From: Thalassia testudinum
Taxonomy: Eukaryota; Streptophyta; Magnoliopsida; Alismatales; Hydrocharitaceae
Direction of reading: 5' to 3'
DNA: 64,000 nucleotides
Assembly (NCBI GenBank): GCA_037157565.1
Contig: JAZHRO010000003.1
Location: 40,437,001 to 40,501,000 of the forward strand
The stretch's first letter is position 1. Every line of letters begins with the position of its first letter. The position numbers and the translations under genes are program-made. A model generated the notes under the pieces. It saw nothing but the letters and a program-made list of their open reading frames with translations, made no database searches and was not told where the DNA came from. This document shows positions 12,412 to 23,128 of this stretch, one piece after another.

Positions 12412-13044
12412 GGCAGGGACTTTGCGACTATTCAGGATGTGAAAATTGGTATCACTATGATGATGCATCGGCAGAGAGACAGATTTGATGATGATACACC
12501 ATGGGCATCATGTATCAGACTACCTGAATGCTCTGAGTCAGTTTCAGGATAGACTTGGAGAGTACATCCTTGACATTAAGCACCAGCTTCACCGACCTCC
12601 TCGACCTCGTTGATCAACTACCATGCCTCCATCCTCTACAGCACCTTCTCCTCCACCTACTACTTCAGCAACAACACCAGTAGATCAGCAGGTTACTCCA
12701 CCATGTAGGACATCTAGGCAACCTACACCCAGGTCATCAGCTCAACACCGCCTTTGTCTTGGTCAGCTTGCATCTTCTGAGGGATCAAATTCACTAGACC
12801 TCGAGCTAGACACTGATCTTTAGAGCACTATGGATGCCTTCATGGCATCATTAGATGATTAGATTATCTTTTCTTAGTTATTGTTGACTGGCATGTATAA
12901 CTTAATTTTTCTCAGAACATTTATATTTTATGCACTGCTTTTTTGGACTCTTTATTTATGCATGAAGATTATCTCTCTCAGTTTTGCATTTCTCTTTAGC
13001 TCTCTTATATTGCATGATATTTATGATGCTTGAATTACTTATTT
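12412..13044 (+). other. Non-coding 3' region of the copia element
   Basis: P/S/T-coding low-complexity sequence (about 12600-12820, possible decayed C-terminus of the extra ORF) followed by T-rich non-coding sequence up to the first polypurine tract. No intact gene is seen. Confidence 0.5.
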
Positions 13045-13183
13045 AAGGGGGAGTTAAATGTAAAATCAATAGCATCATGTTATACCTTTTGCTGAAACAA
13101 AAAAGGGGGAGATATTATGCAAAAACTTTTCTATTTTTTCAATTTCATAATTATAATTTTGTTGCCACCAAAAAGGGGGAGAA
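13045..13183 (+). promoter_or_regulatory. Three successive polypurine tracts (plus-strand primer)
   Basis: AAGGGGGAG at 13045-13053, AAAAAAGGGGGAG near 13099-13111 and AAAAAGGGGGAG at about 13171-13181 precede the 3' LTR. The last, directly abutting the LTR start at 13184, is the likely functional plus-strand primer. Repeated PPT-like tracts are known in SIRE/Maximus elements. Confidence 0.75.
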
Positions 13184-14168
13184 TGTAAGCACCTCTTTTT
13201 TGATACACCAAAATTATGTTTATTGGTAGACTAACATTTCACGACTATCTCAGATTAAAGCATCAAAGCATCTTTCAAGTCAAGTGAAGATAGCTGCTGA
13301 TTTGTGTCTTTTTATCTTTACTTGATTCTAGGACATTATTGTAAGGAACCTCAAATAATGCTCAAAAATGAATTTTTTGCGTATCTTTAGAAAACCAAGC
13401 TTTTAGGGTTATTGATCGACCAAACTAGCTAACTGATTGAATAATCAACTTCATTAACTGATCAAATCAGCCCATTTTAGAAAGTTGAAAAAAATCCTTT
13501 TGATCGACCAACCAAGTTAATTGACCGACCAATCAATTATCGACCAACCATCTTAATTGATCGACCAAATTGCCTTTTGATTGACCAATTAACCTTAATT
13601 GATTAACCAATTTAATTTCCTATTTAGGCTAAACTTTTAGTATAAATAGAGGTCGTACGCAGCCCATTCTTTCATAACTTTCAAATGGAAATACCATTCA
13701 AAAATAGAGCTTCTCATGCTTATTCCAAAGGCTTTCTCATCCCATTCTTCACATTCTTCAAAGCTTGATGCCTCAAACCTCTACAAAAAATTGATTTGAT
13801 CTTTTATTGAGGTTCCATATAAGTTATTCTTGTTATTCTAGTTTGTTGTTTTGATTTACAGATCCCAAGTTTGTTGTGTAGATCTATGGTTGTTGCTTTT
13901 GCTTCTCTTCAGAATAAAAAGGGAAGTGGTATTAAGAGGTTGTGCCACCCTAGTTCAAGTGGTATGTTTAGTTGATTAACTAGCTTGGACTAGTTAGAAA
14001 AAACCTAAGCTGGGAGGCTTAGGTCGTGGTTTTCACCTGGATTGGGTTTCCACTGTAAATTAGGTGTACTATGTGCATGAATCTTTGGTGGTTTATTTTT
14101 TGATCTATGCATATATTTTAAAGCAATACTATTCACCCCTCCCCTCTAGTATTTTGTTGCAATCCACA
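13184..14168 (+). repeat. 3' LTR of the copia element
   Basis: Begins TGTAAGCACC immediately after the polypurine tract and ends CAATCCACA at 14168, giving 985 bases with TG...CA ends. It contains a TATA box (TATAAATA at 13641) about halfway along and a dense cluster of TTGATCGACCAA variants at 13410-13610 upstream of that TATA. The 3' end has the CCCCTCCCCTCTAGTA block typical of copia LTR ends. The matching 5' LTR is outside the window. Confidence 0.8.
13641..13648 (+). promoter_or_regulatory. TATA box of copia LTR
   Basis: TATAAATA followed by GAGG, about 30 bases downstream of the motif cluster; placed mid-LTR as expected for the U3/R boundary. Confidence 0.6.
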
Positions 14169-14986
14169 AGATATTCTCCTACTCATATCTTCTCCTCATC
14201 TCCTTCCTAGGCGTGCCCCCTTCTTTCTCCTTACAAGAAGAGCCCACACCCTCCCTCTTTTTTTCTTCTTGAATGGCTAAGAAGGCTTCACCATAGTCTC
14301 TGTTGGCCATCAACCTTTCTTGGTTGGCATGTAGGCAGTCCTTATGACCATGGCCTAGCCACCACCATCACACAAGCCCGACGACCTTCGTGGTGCTCCC
14401 AACGTGAGGGATTTCTTCCTTTCATGTTTCTATTTAGTGTAATGTTTTAGATGATTAATGATATATGTTTGATGTTTCAAATGATTCCTATATGTTTTCT
14501 TTGGTAGAATAGTTAGATCATATTTTTGTTTGCATCGTTTGCTCCATTTTGTCCTTGTATATAGATGCTTCGCTCTTAGTTTTCTTAGGGTTGCCCATAT
14601 TAGGGTTTAGTCACATATGTTGCATGGCCACCATGGCCCCAATTAGGAGCACTTAGTCATTTAGGATTTCACTTTAGTAGCTAGATTTAGGTTTTGTCAT
14701 ATTTGCTTTCGCTTTTCAAAATTCAAAATCATAAAAAAAATTGCAAAAGGGAAAAGAGAGTTAGACCAAGGTTAAAAGTATGGATCTAAATCTAATAACT
14801 TCCATTTTACTCCCTCCAAAGATGACCATGAGTTACAAGATAAAATTTGATCTACGTGAGTTTCGTAAAACAAATATAAATATATTTGATTAGGGTCTTG
14901 CGCGACTATACTACGAAGAATACAACATATTTTGTAAACTACATCACACGCGAAATGACTTATCAACCACTTAGTTGTAGCCCTTT
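14169..14986. other. Unassigned sequence between copia LTR and chromovirus gag
   Basis: About 0.8 kb without a credible ORF. It may be the LTR and leader of the decayed chromovirus that follows, since that element's gag begins at 14987. I could not find paired ends or a primer-binding site. Confidence 0.35.
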
Positions 14987-15970
14987 ATGGAGACCTTCAA
15001 GATGCTAGAGCAGAGGCTACCTCTCCTATTGCAAGCAGGTGGTGGAGGAGGTGGCGATCTGGAGCCTAACTCAACTCTAAGTGTATGTGTACCTCCTCAC
15101 AAGGGGAGTAGGGAGAACCAAGAGCCTCCCCCACTGAAGGACGAACCAGTGGACCCTCTACACCAATACCAATAGATTTTCACTGAGTTCAAGAAGCTGA
15201 AGCCCTTAACCTTCAAGGAGGATGGGGATCCGACCGGGGCAGAGGATTGAATATAATAGATAGAGAAGGCCTTTGACACGACCCGGGCACCAGAGGACTG
15301 CAAGGTGCCTTTCATGACTTTTTAGTTGACTAGTGCGACTCACTGCTAGTTGGTGTCCATACGTGCATTGGAGGGCACTATGGTGGTGTCTTGGGGTTGC
15401 TTCCTCGAGCCCTTTAGTGATGTGTACTACCCCAAGACCTGGTAAGGTCAGAGGAGGCTTGAGTTCCATAATCTAAGGCAATGCTCGATGAATGTCAGCA
15501 AGTATCAAACCTATTTTGTCGAGCTCTTACTCTTCGAGCATACTGTAGTAGCCTCTGAAGCTAATAAGCACTAGAGGTTCATTCAGGGACTTCAGCTAGA
15601 GAAGCAAAAGTGCGTAAACCCACTTCCGTTGGATACGCTTGTGTAGGTGGTTGATATAGCCTTGAAGTATGACTAAGGAGACATTGAGACGCACAAGAGT
15701 TTTGGCCGGGGATCGGGGTAGTGGTTGAATTTCCTAAGCTGGCTTTAGAAGAAGAGGGACCAAAGGTACCAGCCATATTGAGTGCCACCACCTGTACTTC
15801 GGGCCTCTCAGTAGTAGGAACCAACCTCGGCCACAAGATACACTCAGCTTCGTCTCGTTACGTTGACGCAGACTCAGGGGACTACGAGACGAGCACAGTG
15901 TGGACCAGAGTAGCGATCTTACTACAAGTGTGGTCAACAGGGCCACATTAGGAAGGACTGCCCAACCATG
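14987..15970 (+). pseudogene. Chromovirus gag with zinc knuckle, decayed
   Basis: It starts METFKMLEQRLPLLLQ, followed by a Gly-rich run, then FKKLKPLTFKEDGDP and an IEKAFDT...KVPFMTF block. These match the retrotransposon gag domain. The nucleocapsid zinc knuckle at 15920-15961 reads YYKCGQQGHIRKDC: the first Cys of the CX2CX4HX4C box is Tyr here, so the knuckle is probably dead. Many in-frame stops occur between 15170 and 15900. Gag would form the virus-like particle in which reverse transcription occurs. Confidence 0.78.
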
Positions 15971-16139
15971 ACGGGGACCCAAGTGGGGTGTCTTTTAGCT
16001 AGAATGAGGGAGTGGCTCAAATGTACCAGACCCGTAGTGGAGGCTCCTTGTGATTTCGAGGAGGTATGGCTGCCTTGAGACAAAGGCCTACGTAGAGTGT
16101 GGCCAGTTCTTCTACACCTCTACCAGCAGGATGAGTTTG

Positions 16140-16920
16140 CCTTATCTCTAAGGGATGCGTAGGCTTTGTCATCAATGGTGGCAGGTATGGTGATAATTGA
16201 CTAACCATTGGTTCACTCTGTTTGATTCTGGTGAATCCCATTCATTTATATGACCTGAGTTTTCTACGAAACTAAAGAAACAACTAGTCTACTAGATGAA
16301 CTGTTGGTCATCAAGGGTCCAGCAGGGCAATTATGGGTAGTTGAGACAATGTTTAAGGACTATGAGGTAGGTGTCGAGGGTTACACTCCGTTAGTAAACT
16401 TGATACAAAGCAAGATGGACGATTTCGATGCAATTCTCAGTATGGACTAGTTGTCAATGCACCATTTGTCAGTCGATTGTTTCAAGAAGGTTGCCTTCTC
16501 AATTCCTGGAGTACCACTGTTTGAGTTTCACGACAAATCCAATAGCAGGATAGCCAAATGTATCTTGGCCTTGTAGACATCCAAATTACTGAAAGGGGTG
16601 CAGCAGATACCTTGCCTACATATCTGCAATCCCAGGAGAGAGGACTGAGTTTGGGGGTGTGCCTATTGTACGGGAATACGTTGATGTGTTCTCGAATAAC
16701 CTCCCAGGACTTCCACCTAAGCGCGAGATCGAGTTTGAGATATCTCTAATTCCCGGAACAAACCCTATATCAATTACCCTATAACAAATGGTGCTTTCAG
16801 AATTGGAGCTAAAGGCATACTTCAGGAACTCCTTGAGAAGGGGTTTGTCTAGCCTAGTGCCTCACCCTAGGGGGCTCCGATGTTTTTTGTGAAGAAGAAT
16901 GTGGGAAAATTCATGTAGTG
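16140..16920 (+). pseudogene. Chromovirus protease and N-terminal RT, decayed
   Basis: The protease active-site region at about 16215-16245 reads LFDSGESHSF; the family has DSGASHSF, so Ala is replaced by Glu. Farther on, 16660-16775 encodes VREYVDVFSNNLPGLPP and REIEFEISLIPGTNPIS, the conserved linker and start of chromovirus RT. A shifted frame then shows LEKGFV and GAPMFFVKK before the sequence jumps to integrase. The catalytic YVDD of RT is absent. Confidence 0.78.
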
Positions 16921-16924
16921 CGTA

Positions 16925-17240
16925 ATTTGTTAGCAAGTAAAGGCCGAACATCAAACACTAGCCAGCCAGTTGCAGCCCCTACCGACTTTGGAGTGGATGT
17001 AGAAGAGCATATTTATGGACTTTGTGACTGGACTACCCTTAACTCAGAGAAGACATGATGTAATCATGGTGGTTGTGGATCGTTTAATGAAGTCAGGACA
17101 ATTATTACCTATCAAAGTGACTAATGGTCCTTCATAGCTAAAGGAGTTGTATATACTAGAGATTGTGTGATCGTATGGTGTACCCATGGATTTCATTTCA
17201 GATAGAGATGCCCGTTTCACTTCCGATGACTCCACAATTA
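16925..17240 (+). pseudogene. Chromovirus integrase core fragment
   Basis: Translation gives CQQVKAEHQ (end of the zinc finger region), LQPLPTLEW, MDFVTGLPLTQRRHDVIMVV and VDRLMKSG. It ends SYGVPMDFISDRDARFTS, holding the first two catalytic Asp positions. Three stops lie in this frame. The fragment ends at the junction with the tandem-duplicated unit near 17295, so the third catalytic residue and the chromodomain are missing. Confidence 0.8.
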
Positions 17241-17843
17241 TTAGTGTTTATATCATCAATTAGAGTCAATTTCGAGGGTACTTGTGCGATAATGTCATAT
17301 TATAGTGGATTTAGGAGCATTGCATGCATATTGAGTGATCTTTACATTTAAATTGCTTGGATCAATGTTTAATGGCCTTGTGTACAAGACTAGATTGAAA
17401 CAGGCCTCAGATGAGCAATCAGATCTTATAGATGGATCTGGATCGACGAACGGAGTCCAATGGACCCAAAATCACCTCTATCCAACTTCCATAGCTCCAA
17501 CAACAAGTTCGAGGAAGATCAATGGCTAGGGGATAATGCAACATCCTTAGGGGCTTTAGATTAAAAATTTGACCATATGGATTAATTCAGAGAGATGATC
17601 ACCGTCCAAAAATGCAAGAATCATCTCGATCCGAGCATCGTGGCATCTTCTACAATAGATAGAAGATTGACGACCCAGATGGCACCATGTGGTGCCATTT
17701 GGGTTGCCCAACACTAGCCATCATCTACCCAAAACTAGCACTTCTTCAAGTGCATCGCTGATTCTCAGTCGTTGGATCTTGATCCAACGGCTATGAAGCC
17801 ATCCACTCCCTGCCTTAGAAATTCCTCCTCATGACATCCTCGT

Positions 17844-17906
17844 GAGTGTAGCACGGTGGTCAACAAGAGCACTCTCAAAGAGAAAGTGTGGGTTTGAAAC
17901 CTGCAA
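17844..17906 (+). promoter_or_regulatory. tRNA-like pol III A/B box region in LTR A
   Basis: GTAGCACGGTGG (17848-17859) resembles a polymerase III A box and GGTTTGAAACC (17891-17901) a B box. They lie about 31 bases apart, as in tRNA genes. The text between them (AAGAGCACTCTC) also resembles a tRNA D-arm region. It lies upstream of the LTR's TATA box, and related stretches occupy the same place in LTR B and in the solo LTR at 22037. Confidence 0.5.
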
Positions 17907-18179
17907 CCCCCTCAATTTTGCAATTAAGGTGCAACACGGCAAGAACAGTAGCAGCGCACACATAATGCATGCAGCACATGGAGCAACAGCTCGCAAAGAG
18001 CATGCGTGCACGCAGCACAGTGCCACCTTATGCGCGTGGCATGGCACGTGAGACATGGCCCGAGGCACACAGGCTAGTAGGTGCAGGAGTGGTGGCTTTG
18101 GCGTAGCATGCGGCAGGTCTTCAGCAATGCTTTGAATGTCGTTGTTGACTCGAGGATGAATTTTAGCCCTTTTCATCAC

Positions 18180-18187
18180 TATAAAAA
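18180..18187 (+). promoter_or_regulatory. TATA box of LTR A
   Basis: TATAAAAA followed by GGGAC; the same place in LTR B (about 21357) reads TATGAAAA, a decayed version. Confidence 0.55.
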
Positions 18188-18708
18188 GGGACTTACCCTC
18201 CTCATTTGTACCCATTATCTACCCAAGAGTATCCACCGCCACCATATAGCTCCAAGCAAGGTCTTGAAGCAGCCGAGCTATCAACAGAAGGTCCTCCACC
18301 ACTGTGGCTGCCTCGATGCATCTTCTTCCTTGTTCTTAGTTTTAATTTCTTTGATAGTTATAGTTTATTTCCTTCATTCAAGCATTCATATACATTTTTG
18401 CTGATGACAACATTTGGATAATTACTAGAATATATCTTTGACATCTTATTCTTATCATATCTTGAGCACGGATTTCTAACCCTATCTCCCTCTCTCCCTC
18501 TTTCTCTCTCTTTCTCCACATCTCTCTCTTCCTCTATTCATTTTGAAAGTTAACAAATCGACATATTTTTGTGACACGAAAGTGATTGACAGATTTAATA
18601 CTTGTGTTCAACACTTGGACTCAGGTCCGATTCTTTTATTATAATTGACGCTATAAAACATGCTTCAACAAGTGATTTACACAAACACGTTTCGCAACGA
18701 TCAATTTT

Positions 18709-18726
18709 TGATGCCGTTGCTGAGGA
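18709..18726 (+). other. Primer-binding site, tRNA-Asp type, unit 1
   Basis: TGATGCCGTTGCTGAGGA differs from the tRNA-Asp complement TGGCGCCGTTGCCGGGGA at four positions, all transitions, and lies a few bases after the LTR end. Confidence 0.65.
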
Positions 18727-20218
18727 GGCAACGGATCTTTTATCCGCTTTCATTTCCTTGGGAATTAATTATATTCATGTTATCTAACTCGCACTTCTCT
18801 TCTCTTCTTGTGGTTGTAGGAATCTCGTGCATCGGCAACAAGAGGAGAACAAGTTAGGTGGGTCAAAGGAAGTGCAAGAGAAGACCGCCATCAACCCAAA
18901 GGTTCAATCTTGACTGCCCACAATTCAAACGATGATTCATCATCCTTGGACCAAGAAAAAATGGTGATGTTCTAAAAAAAAATCCTCTCTTTTGTCTATC
19001 GAAGAAAACACCACCATTAGGCCATCAACCCATTAACTTTGCAAAATTCTTGATTCATATTGAGGACACAATTAAAGGACACTTAACATCTCCAAAAATT
19101 TTAACAAAAATTTTTGAGGTGCTCTAAGTAAGAGAACTCCAACTCAAATTGCAAAGCTAAATGCTTTGTGGTTTGGCCGTGAGAAATTTGCTTCTGGAAG
19201 TGTGCATGGTTGTCCTAATTTCTAGAGATCTATATGTTGTTCTTACTGCTGTGAACTCCAAAGAGCTCATATTTGTGAGAGATTTATATTTCTAGAAAGA
19301 TCTTGAAATTCTCTTCACTTCATCTGAAGACTACTTGTGTATTTGAAATTTATTAATGCTTGTTCTGATTAAGATATTAAACTTACGCATTGGTATAGAA
19401 GTTCTGGACAAATTAACCCCCTCTTGAAAAAACGTGAATTTGGGTGGTCTATCATCCTCAAAAAAAAAATTGAATTAAGTTTATTGAAAAACTCATTTGA
19501 TTTTGGTCATGATAGGGTCATTGCTTGTTTTGATTGGACCCTTCTTGACAAAATCTTCAAAAAAGATTCATTGAATAGAAGCTGCACACCCTAGGATCTT
19601 CCACACTAGGGAGTTTTTAACTTTATAGTCACACAAAAGATCTTAAAGAAAATCAATCTTCACCAACTGTGTGACTATACATTTGTGCCTCGTTTGAATG
19701 CGTAAACAAGTGAAATTTTAAAATCCATTAAAGCGAGATTCAAATTTTAAAAATCACACTTGTTTTGGCATTGGGTCCTTACACCCAATTGTACACACAG
19801 CTCAACTAGAATTTTTTTAATGCTCTTTAGTTAATCCTTGAGCACAAGCACTGACCTAGCCCTAAAAATTAATTATATGTTGCCTTAGGAATCATTGAGT
19901 TCATTTCATGGTATTTTCCTGAATGCATGGTGAATTAGTGATGTCTGCTTGCTCCAAAAGTTGGTGAGTTGGGAGGCCCAATTGTCAAATGACTTAAGCA
20001 AGCTAGGGTTTGGCATAATTAGCGAACTTCGTGACACGGTCCCCCTACTTCGCCTTCCCAACTCTACCACCTTCGAGAATAAAGACAACATCGAATTCAC
20101 AGTGTGGTTGGAAGCTACTTATGAGGCATAAGTCACCTAGGTGTACACTATAGGGCTTTGTTTTTCATACTTGATTGTGCACACATAATTCTCTCATCTG
20201 TTCTTCCCTGATACATCC
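18727..20218 (+). other. Leader of the duplicated element, unit 1
   Basis: About 1.5 kb with no credible ORF, collinear with 21902-22036 plus 23843-25226 in unit 2. This conserved but non-coding leader shows the element is a long-leader Athila/Tat-like type. Confidence 0.6.
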
Positions 20219-20485
20219 ATGGATTATAATGCTTATCCATCCTTCTCAAACTATCCCCAACATGATTTGTATTCTAACACAAGTAGATTGTATCCACAGT
20301 TTACTTGGGACAACCAGTCACCTAGTTGGTGATATAATCCAGGACCTAAGTATCTAGACGACCCCTTGTATCCCAATTTTAATCAGCCCGCATCAACTTC
20401 CTGCTGGGATACATCCAACCCAACCACCCAGGGTTACAATCCAAATCTTGGGGATCCTTATCTTGATTCTCCTTATGTTGACTCC
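20219..20485 (+). pseudogene. ORF B N-terminal fragment, unit 1
   Basis: Starts at the ATG at 20219 with MDYNAYPSF and is rich in Tyr, Pro, Asn and Ser (QHDLYSN, YNPGPKYLDDP, PYVDSS). A TGA occupies a Trp position near 20333. The frame is cut at the duplication junction. The same start occurs in unit 2 at 25227 and a comparable start at 53887 on the minus strand. I do not recognise the protein. Confidence 0.6.
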
Positions 20486-21879
20486 TCATATTATAGTGGG
20501 TTTTGGAGCATTACATGCACATTGCATGATATTTATATTTAAATTGCTTAGAATAAATGTTTAATGACCTTGTGTGCAAGACCAGATTGAAACAGGTCTT
20601 AGATGAGCAATCAGACCTATAGGTGGATCAGGATTAACGAAGTAGTCCAACAGACTCAAAATCACCTCGATCTAGCTTCCGTAGCTCCCACAACAAGTCC
20701 AAGGAAGATCAATGGCTAGGGAGCAATGTGACATCCTTATGGGCTTTAGATGAAAAATCTGACCGTACAGATGGATTCAGAGTGACGATCATAGTTTAGA
20801 AATGCGAGAATCATCTTGATCCGAGCACCGTGGCATCCTCTACAATAGAAGGAAGATGGACGGCCTAGATGGCATCACGTGGTGCCATCCGGGCTGCCCA
20901 ACACCAACCAGCATCTACCCAACGCCAGCGCTTCTTCATGTGGATCACTGATTCTCATCCGTTGGATCTTGATCCAATGGATGAGAAGCCATCCGCACCT
21001 TGCCACAGAAATTCCTCCTTGCGACATCTTCAAGTGTGTAGCATGATGGACAATGAAAGCACTTTCAAAGAGAGCGCACGAGCTCAAAACCCGCAACCCC
21101 CTAAATTTCGCAACCAAGGCGTGGCAAAGCAGCAGCAGCAATGCACGCGTAGCACACACATGCACATGGAGTAGAACCTCGAGGAGAGTGGCGTGCACGT
21201 AGCGCATGGACATAGCATGGTCCATAAGACATGGTGCAAGGCACATGAGCTAGCAGGAGCATGAGCGGTGGCTTTGGCGATGCATGTGGCATGTGCTCAG
21301 CGATGCTTTGAATGTCGCTGTTGACCCAAGGATGAATTTTAGCCCTTTTCACCACTATGAAAAGGGACCTACCCCCCTCATTTGCACCCATCATCTACCC
21401 AAAAGTATCCACCACCTCCATATAGCTCCAAGAAAGGTCTTGAAGCCACCAAGCCACCAACAGAAGCTCCTCCATGGCTTTGGCTGCCTCAATGGCATCT
21501 TCTTTCTTCTTAGTTTTAATTTCTTTGATAGTTATAGTTTATTTCTTTCCTTCAAGCATTCATATACTTTTTTGTTGATGACAACATTTGGACAATTAAT
21601 AGAATATATCTTTGGTATCTTGTTCTTATCATCTCCTGAGCATAGTTTTCTAACCCTATCTCCCTTTTTCTATCTTTCTCTCTCTCTCCTTAACTCTCTC
21701 TCTCTTCCTCTATTCATTTTGCAAGTGAACAAATCGACATATTTTTGTGACATGAAAGCAATTAATAGATTCAATACCTAAGTTTGACACTTGGACTCAA
21801 GTCCAATTCTTCTATTTAAATTGACGTTGTAAAATGTGCTACACAAGCAATTTACACAAACACGCTTCGCGACAGATAG
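20486..21879 (+). repeat. LTR B of the duplicated element
   Basis: Diverged copy of LTR A, ending just before the primer-binding site at 21884. It keeps the palindrome region (20960-20980) and a degenerate tRNA-like stretch (A-box-like GTAGCATGATGG at 21038). The TATA box is mutated to TATGAAAA. Confidence 0.65.
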
Positions 21880-21883
21880 TTTT

Positions 21884-21901
21884 TGGCATTGTTGCCAAGG
21901 A
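21884..21901 (+). other. Primer-binding site, tRNA-Asp type, unit 2
   Basis: TGGCATTGTTGCCAAGGA; all five differences from the tRNA-Asp complement are transitions (G to A or C to T). Confidence 0.65.
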
Positions 21902-22716
21902 GGCAATGGATCTTTTATTCACTTTCATTTTCTTTGGAATTAATTGTATTCATGTTATCTAACTTGCTCTTCTCTCTCTTCTTGCAGCTATAGGAATCTC
22001 ATGCATCGGCAATAAGAGTAGTATGGGTTAAGTGGGTGATGTAAACATGTTTACACTACTTAAGATGTCCATTTATGCATGTTCTTAGGCATAGGATTGC
22101 ATTGCATACTATAAATATTGCATAACATGCATCATCTTTCATTTAGATTTGTTTGAATAAAATGGAGGTTAATTGTCTCCTTTTATGTTCATGGATAGAG
22201 CAAACTTTTTATCGGGGCTCGGATCGAAGATCCAACTATACAGATGTGATCAGGGCGACGATTAGAGTTCAATGACTCCAAGATCACCCTAATCAGACAT
22301 TTGTAGCATCAGATAGAGATCGAGAAACCCTAGAAGAGCAAGGGCCAAGATGGTGTGAATTCGTACTTCAAATGACAAATCCGATCGCACGGGTGTATTC
22401 AGATCAACGATCGTAGGCTAATGACGCGAAAATCAACTCAATCTGACAACTGTGGCGCCATCTACATCATCCCAAAGATGGACGATCAAGATGGCACCAC
22501 GTGGCACCATCTCAGCCACCCAACCAGCCACCCTTAACCACAGAAGATTCTAGCGGCCACGCATCTCCACCGTTTGATCAAGATCCAACAGCTGAGAGTG
22601 GAGCTCAACTGACGTGCCCATCCTCTAAGTTGTACCTGAAGAAGCCACACTAACCGTTGGATCTTGATCCAATGGTCCTGATCGTGTGTTCAGATGATCA
22701 GCTGCTCGCCCATCCA

Positions 22717-22776
22717 CATGCGCAGCGTAGTGGATAAGGCGCTTGGTCACCTTCAGGCGTGGGTTTGAATCTGCAT
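22717..22776 (+). promoter_or_regulatory. tRNA-like pol III A/B box region in solo LTR
   Basis: GCGTAGTGGATAAGGCGC is very close to the A-box half of a plant tRNA of the Arg kind, and GGTTTGAATCTGC (22762-22774) is a near-consensus B box. The two halves are correctly spaced for an internal polymerase III promoter. Acceptor-stem pairing is not evident, so this is a relic or co-opted promoter, not a tRNA gene. Confidence 0.6.
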
Positions 22777-23121
22777 GCGTAGGCGAGTGGGTGCGGGCGA
22801 GCGGGTGCATGTGACCGTGCGATGAGAATCGAGCGGCTATGGGCACTCAATAGTGCCCACGCGCTATTACAAGCCGTGCCTCACGCAGGATCGCACGTGG
22901 GTGCGTGCGTTGAGGAGCTAGTGGAGGCGCGAGATAAGCCATCTGATCTTGATCAGTTGAACATGAACGTGCATTACATGCGCAAGCAAGTGAGCGGGCG
23001 TGCACACTCCGCCACATGTCACCCATGATGGGGCTTTAGCAACGGTTTTATCCATCACTAAAGACCCCTGATTTAATGTTTTTCAAACTAAAATGACCAA
23101 ATTTCCCTCACTCCTTACAAC

Positions 23122-23128
23122 TATAAAA
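23122..23128 (+). promoter_or_regulatory. TATA box of solo LTR
   Basis: TATAAAA followed by GGAGACTCCC, aligned with the TATA box of LTR A at 18180. Confidence 0.6.

Larger units (their letters stand above)
8004..14168 (+). mobile_element. Ty1/copia element (SIRE/Maximus-like), 3' portion
   Basis: Order on the plus strand is integrase core, reverse transcriptase, RNase H, an extra ORF, three polypurine tracts, 3' LTR. Integrase before RT is the Ty1/copia order. An additional ORF between pol and the 3' LTR plus multiple AAAAAGGGGGA tracts are features of the SIRE/Maximus lineage. The 5' half is separated by the family A element inserted at 8003 and lies outside the window. The coding parts carry several stops and at least one frameshift, so this copy is dead. 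The right target duplication should be AGATA (14169-14173). Confidence 0.85.
14987..17294 (+). mobile_element. Decayed Ty3/gypsy chromovirus (Tekay/Del-like) remnant
   Basis: Plus-strand order is gag, zinc knuckle, protease, N-terminal RT, then integrase core. That order is gypsy-type and the motifs are those of plant chromoviruses. The RT palm, RNase H and integrase zinc finger are absent, so there is a deletion of probably well over 1 kb at about 16920. It is riddled with stops and frameshifts and is cut off at 17295 by the tandem-duplicated element. No LTR was recognised. Confidence 0.8.
17295..18703 (+). repeat. LTR A of the duplicated element
   Basis: About 1.41 kb ending ATCA just before a tRNA-Asp-type primer-binding site. 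It contains the palindrome CGTTGGATCTTGATCCAACG (17771-17790), a tRNA-like stretch (17844-17906) and a TATA box at 18180. The left edge lacks TG and appears slightly truncated relative to the related solo LTR at 22037. Confidence 0.65.
17295..20485 (+). repeat. Tandem duplication unit 1 (LTR, leader, ORF B start)
   Basis: 3191 bases beginning TCATATTATAGTGG and ending inside ORF B. Unit 2 starts with the same 14 bases at 20486 and is collinear through the same ORF B position at about 25494. After removal of its solo-LTR insert, unit 2 is 3203 bases long. Identical left breakpoints, with unrelated left flanks, indicate a tandem duplication of one segment rather than two independent insertions. 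Confidence 0.75.

Noticed and set aside
17295..21879. LTR A and LTR B as the two LTRs of one normal element
   Set aside because: No polypurine tract precedes LTR B; ORF B is cut mid-frame there and continues after the second copy, so duplication fits better.
22717..22776. Genuine tRNA-Arg gene
   Set aside because: A and B boxes are good, but I cannot pair an acceptor stem or a normal anticodon arm; the stretch lies in an LTR.
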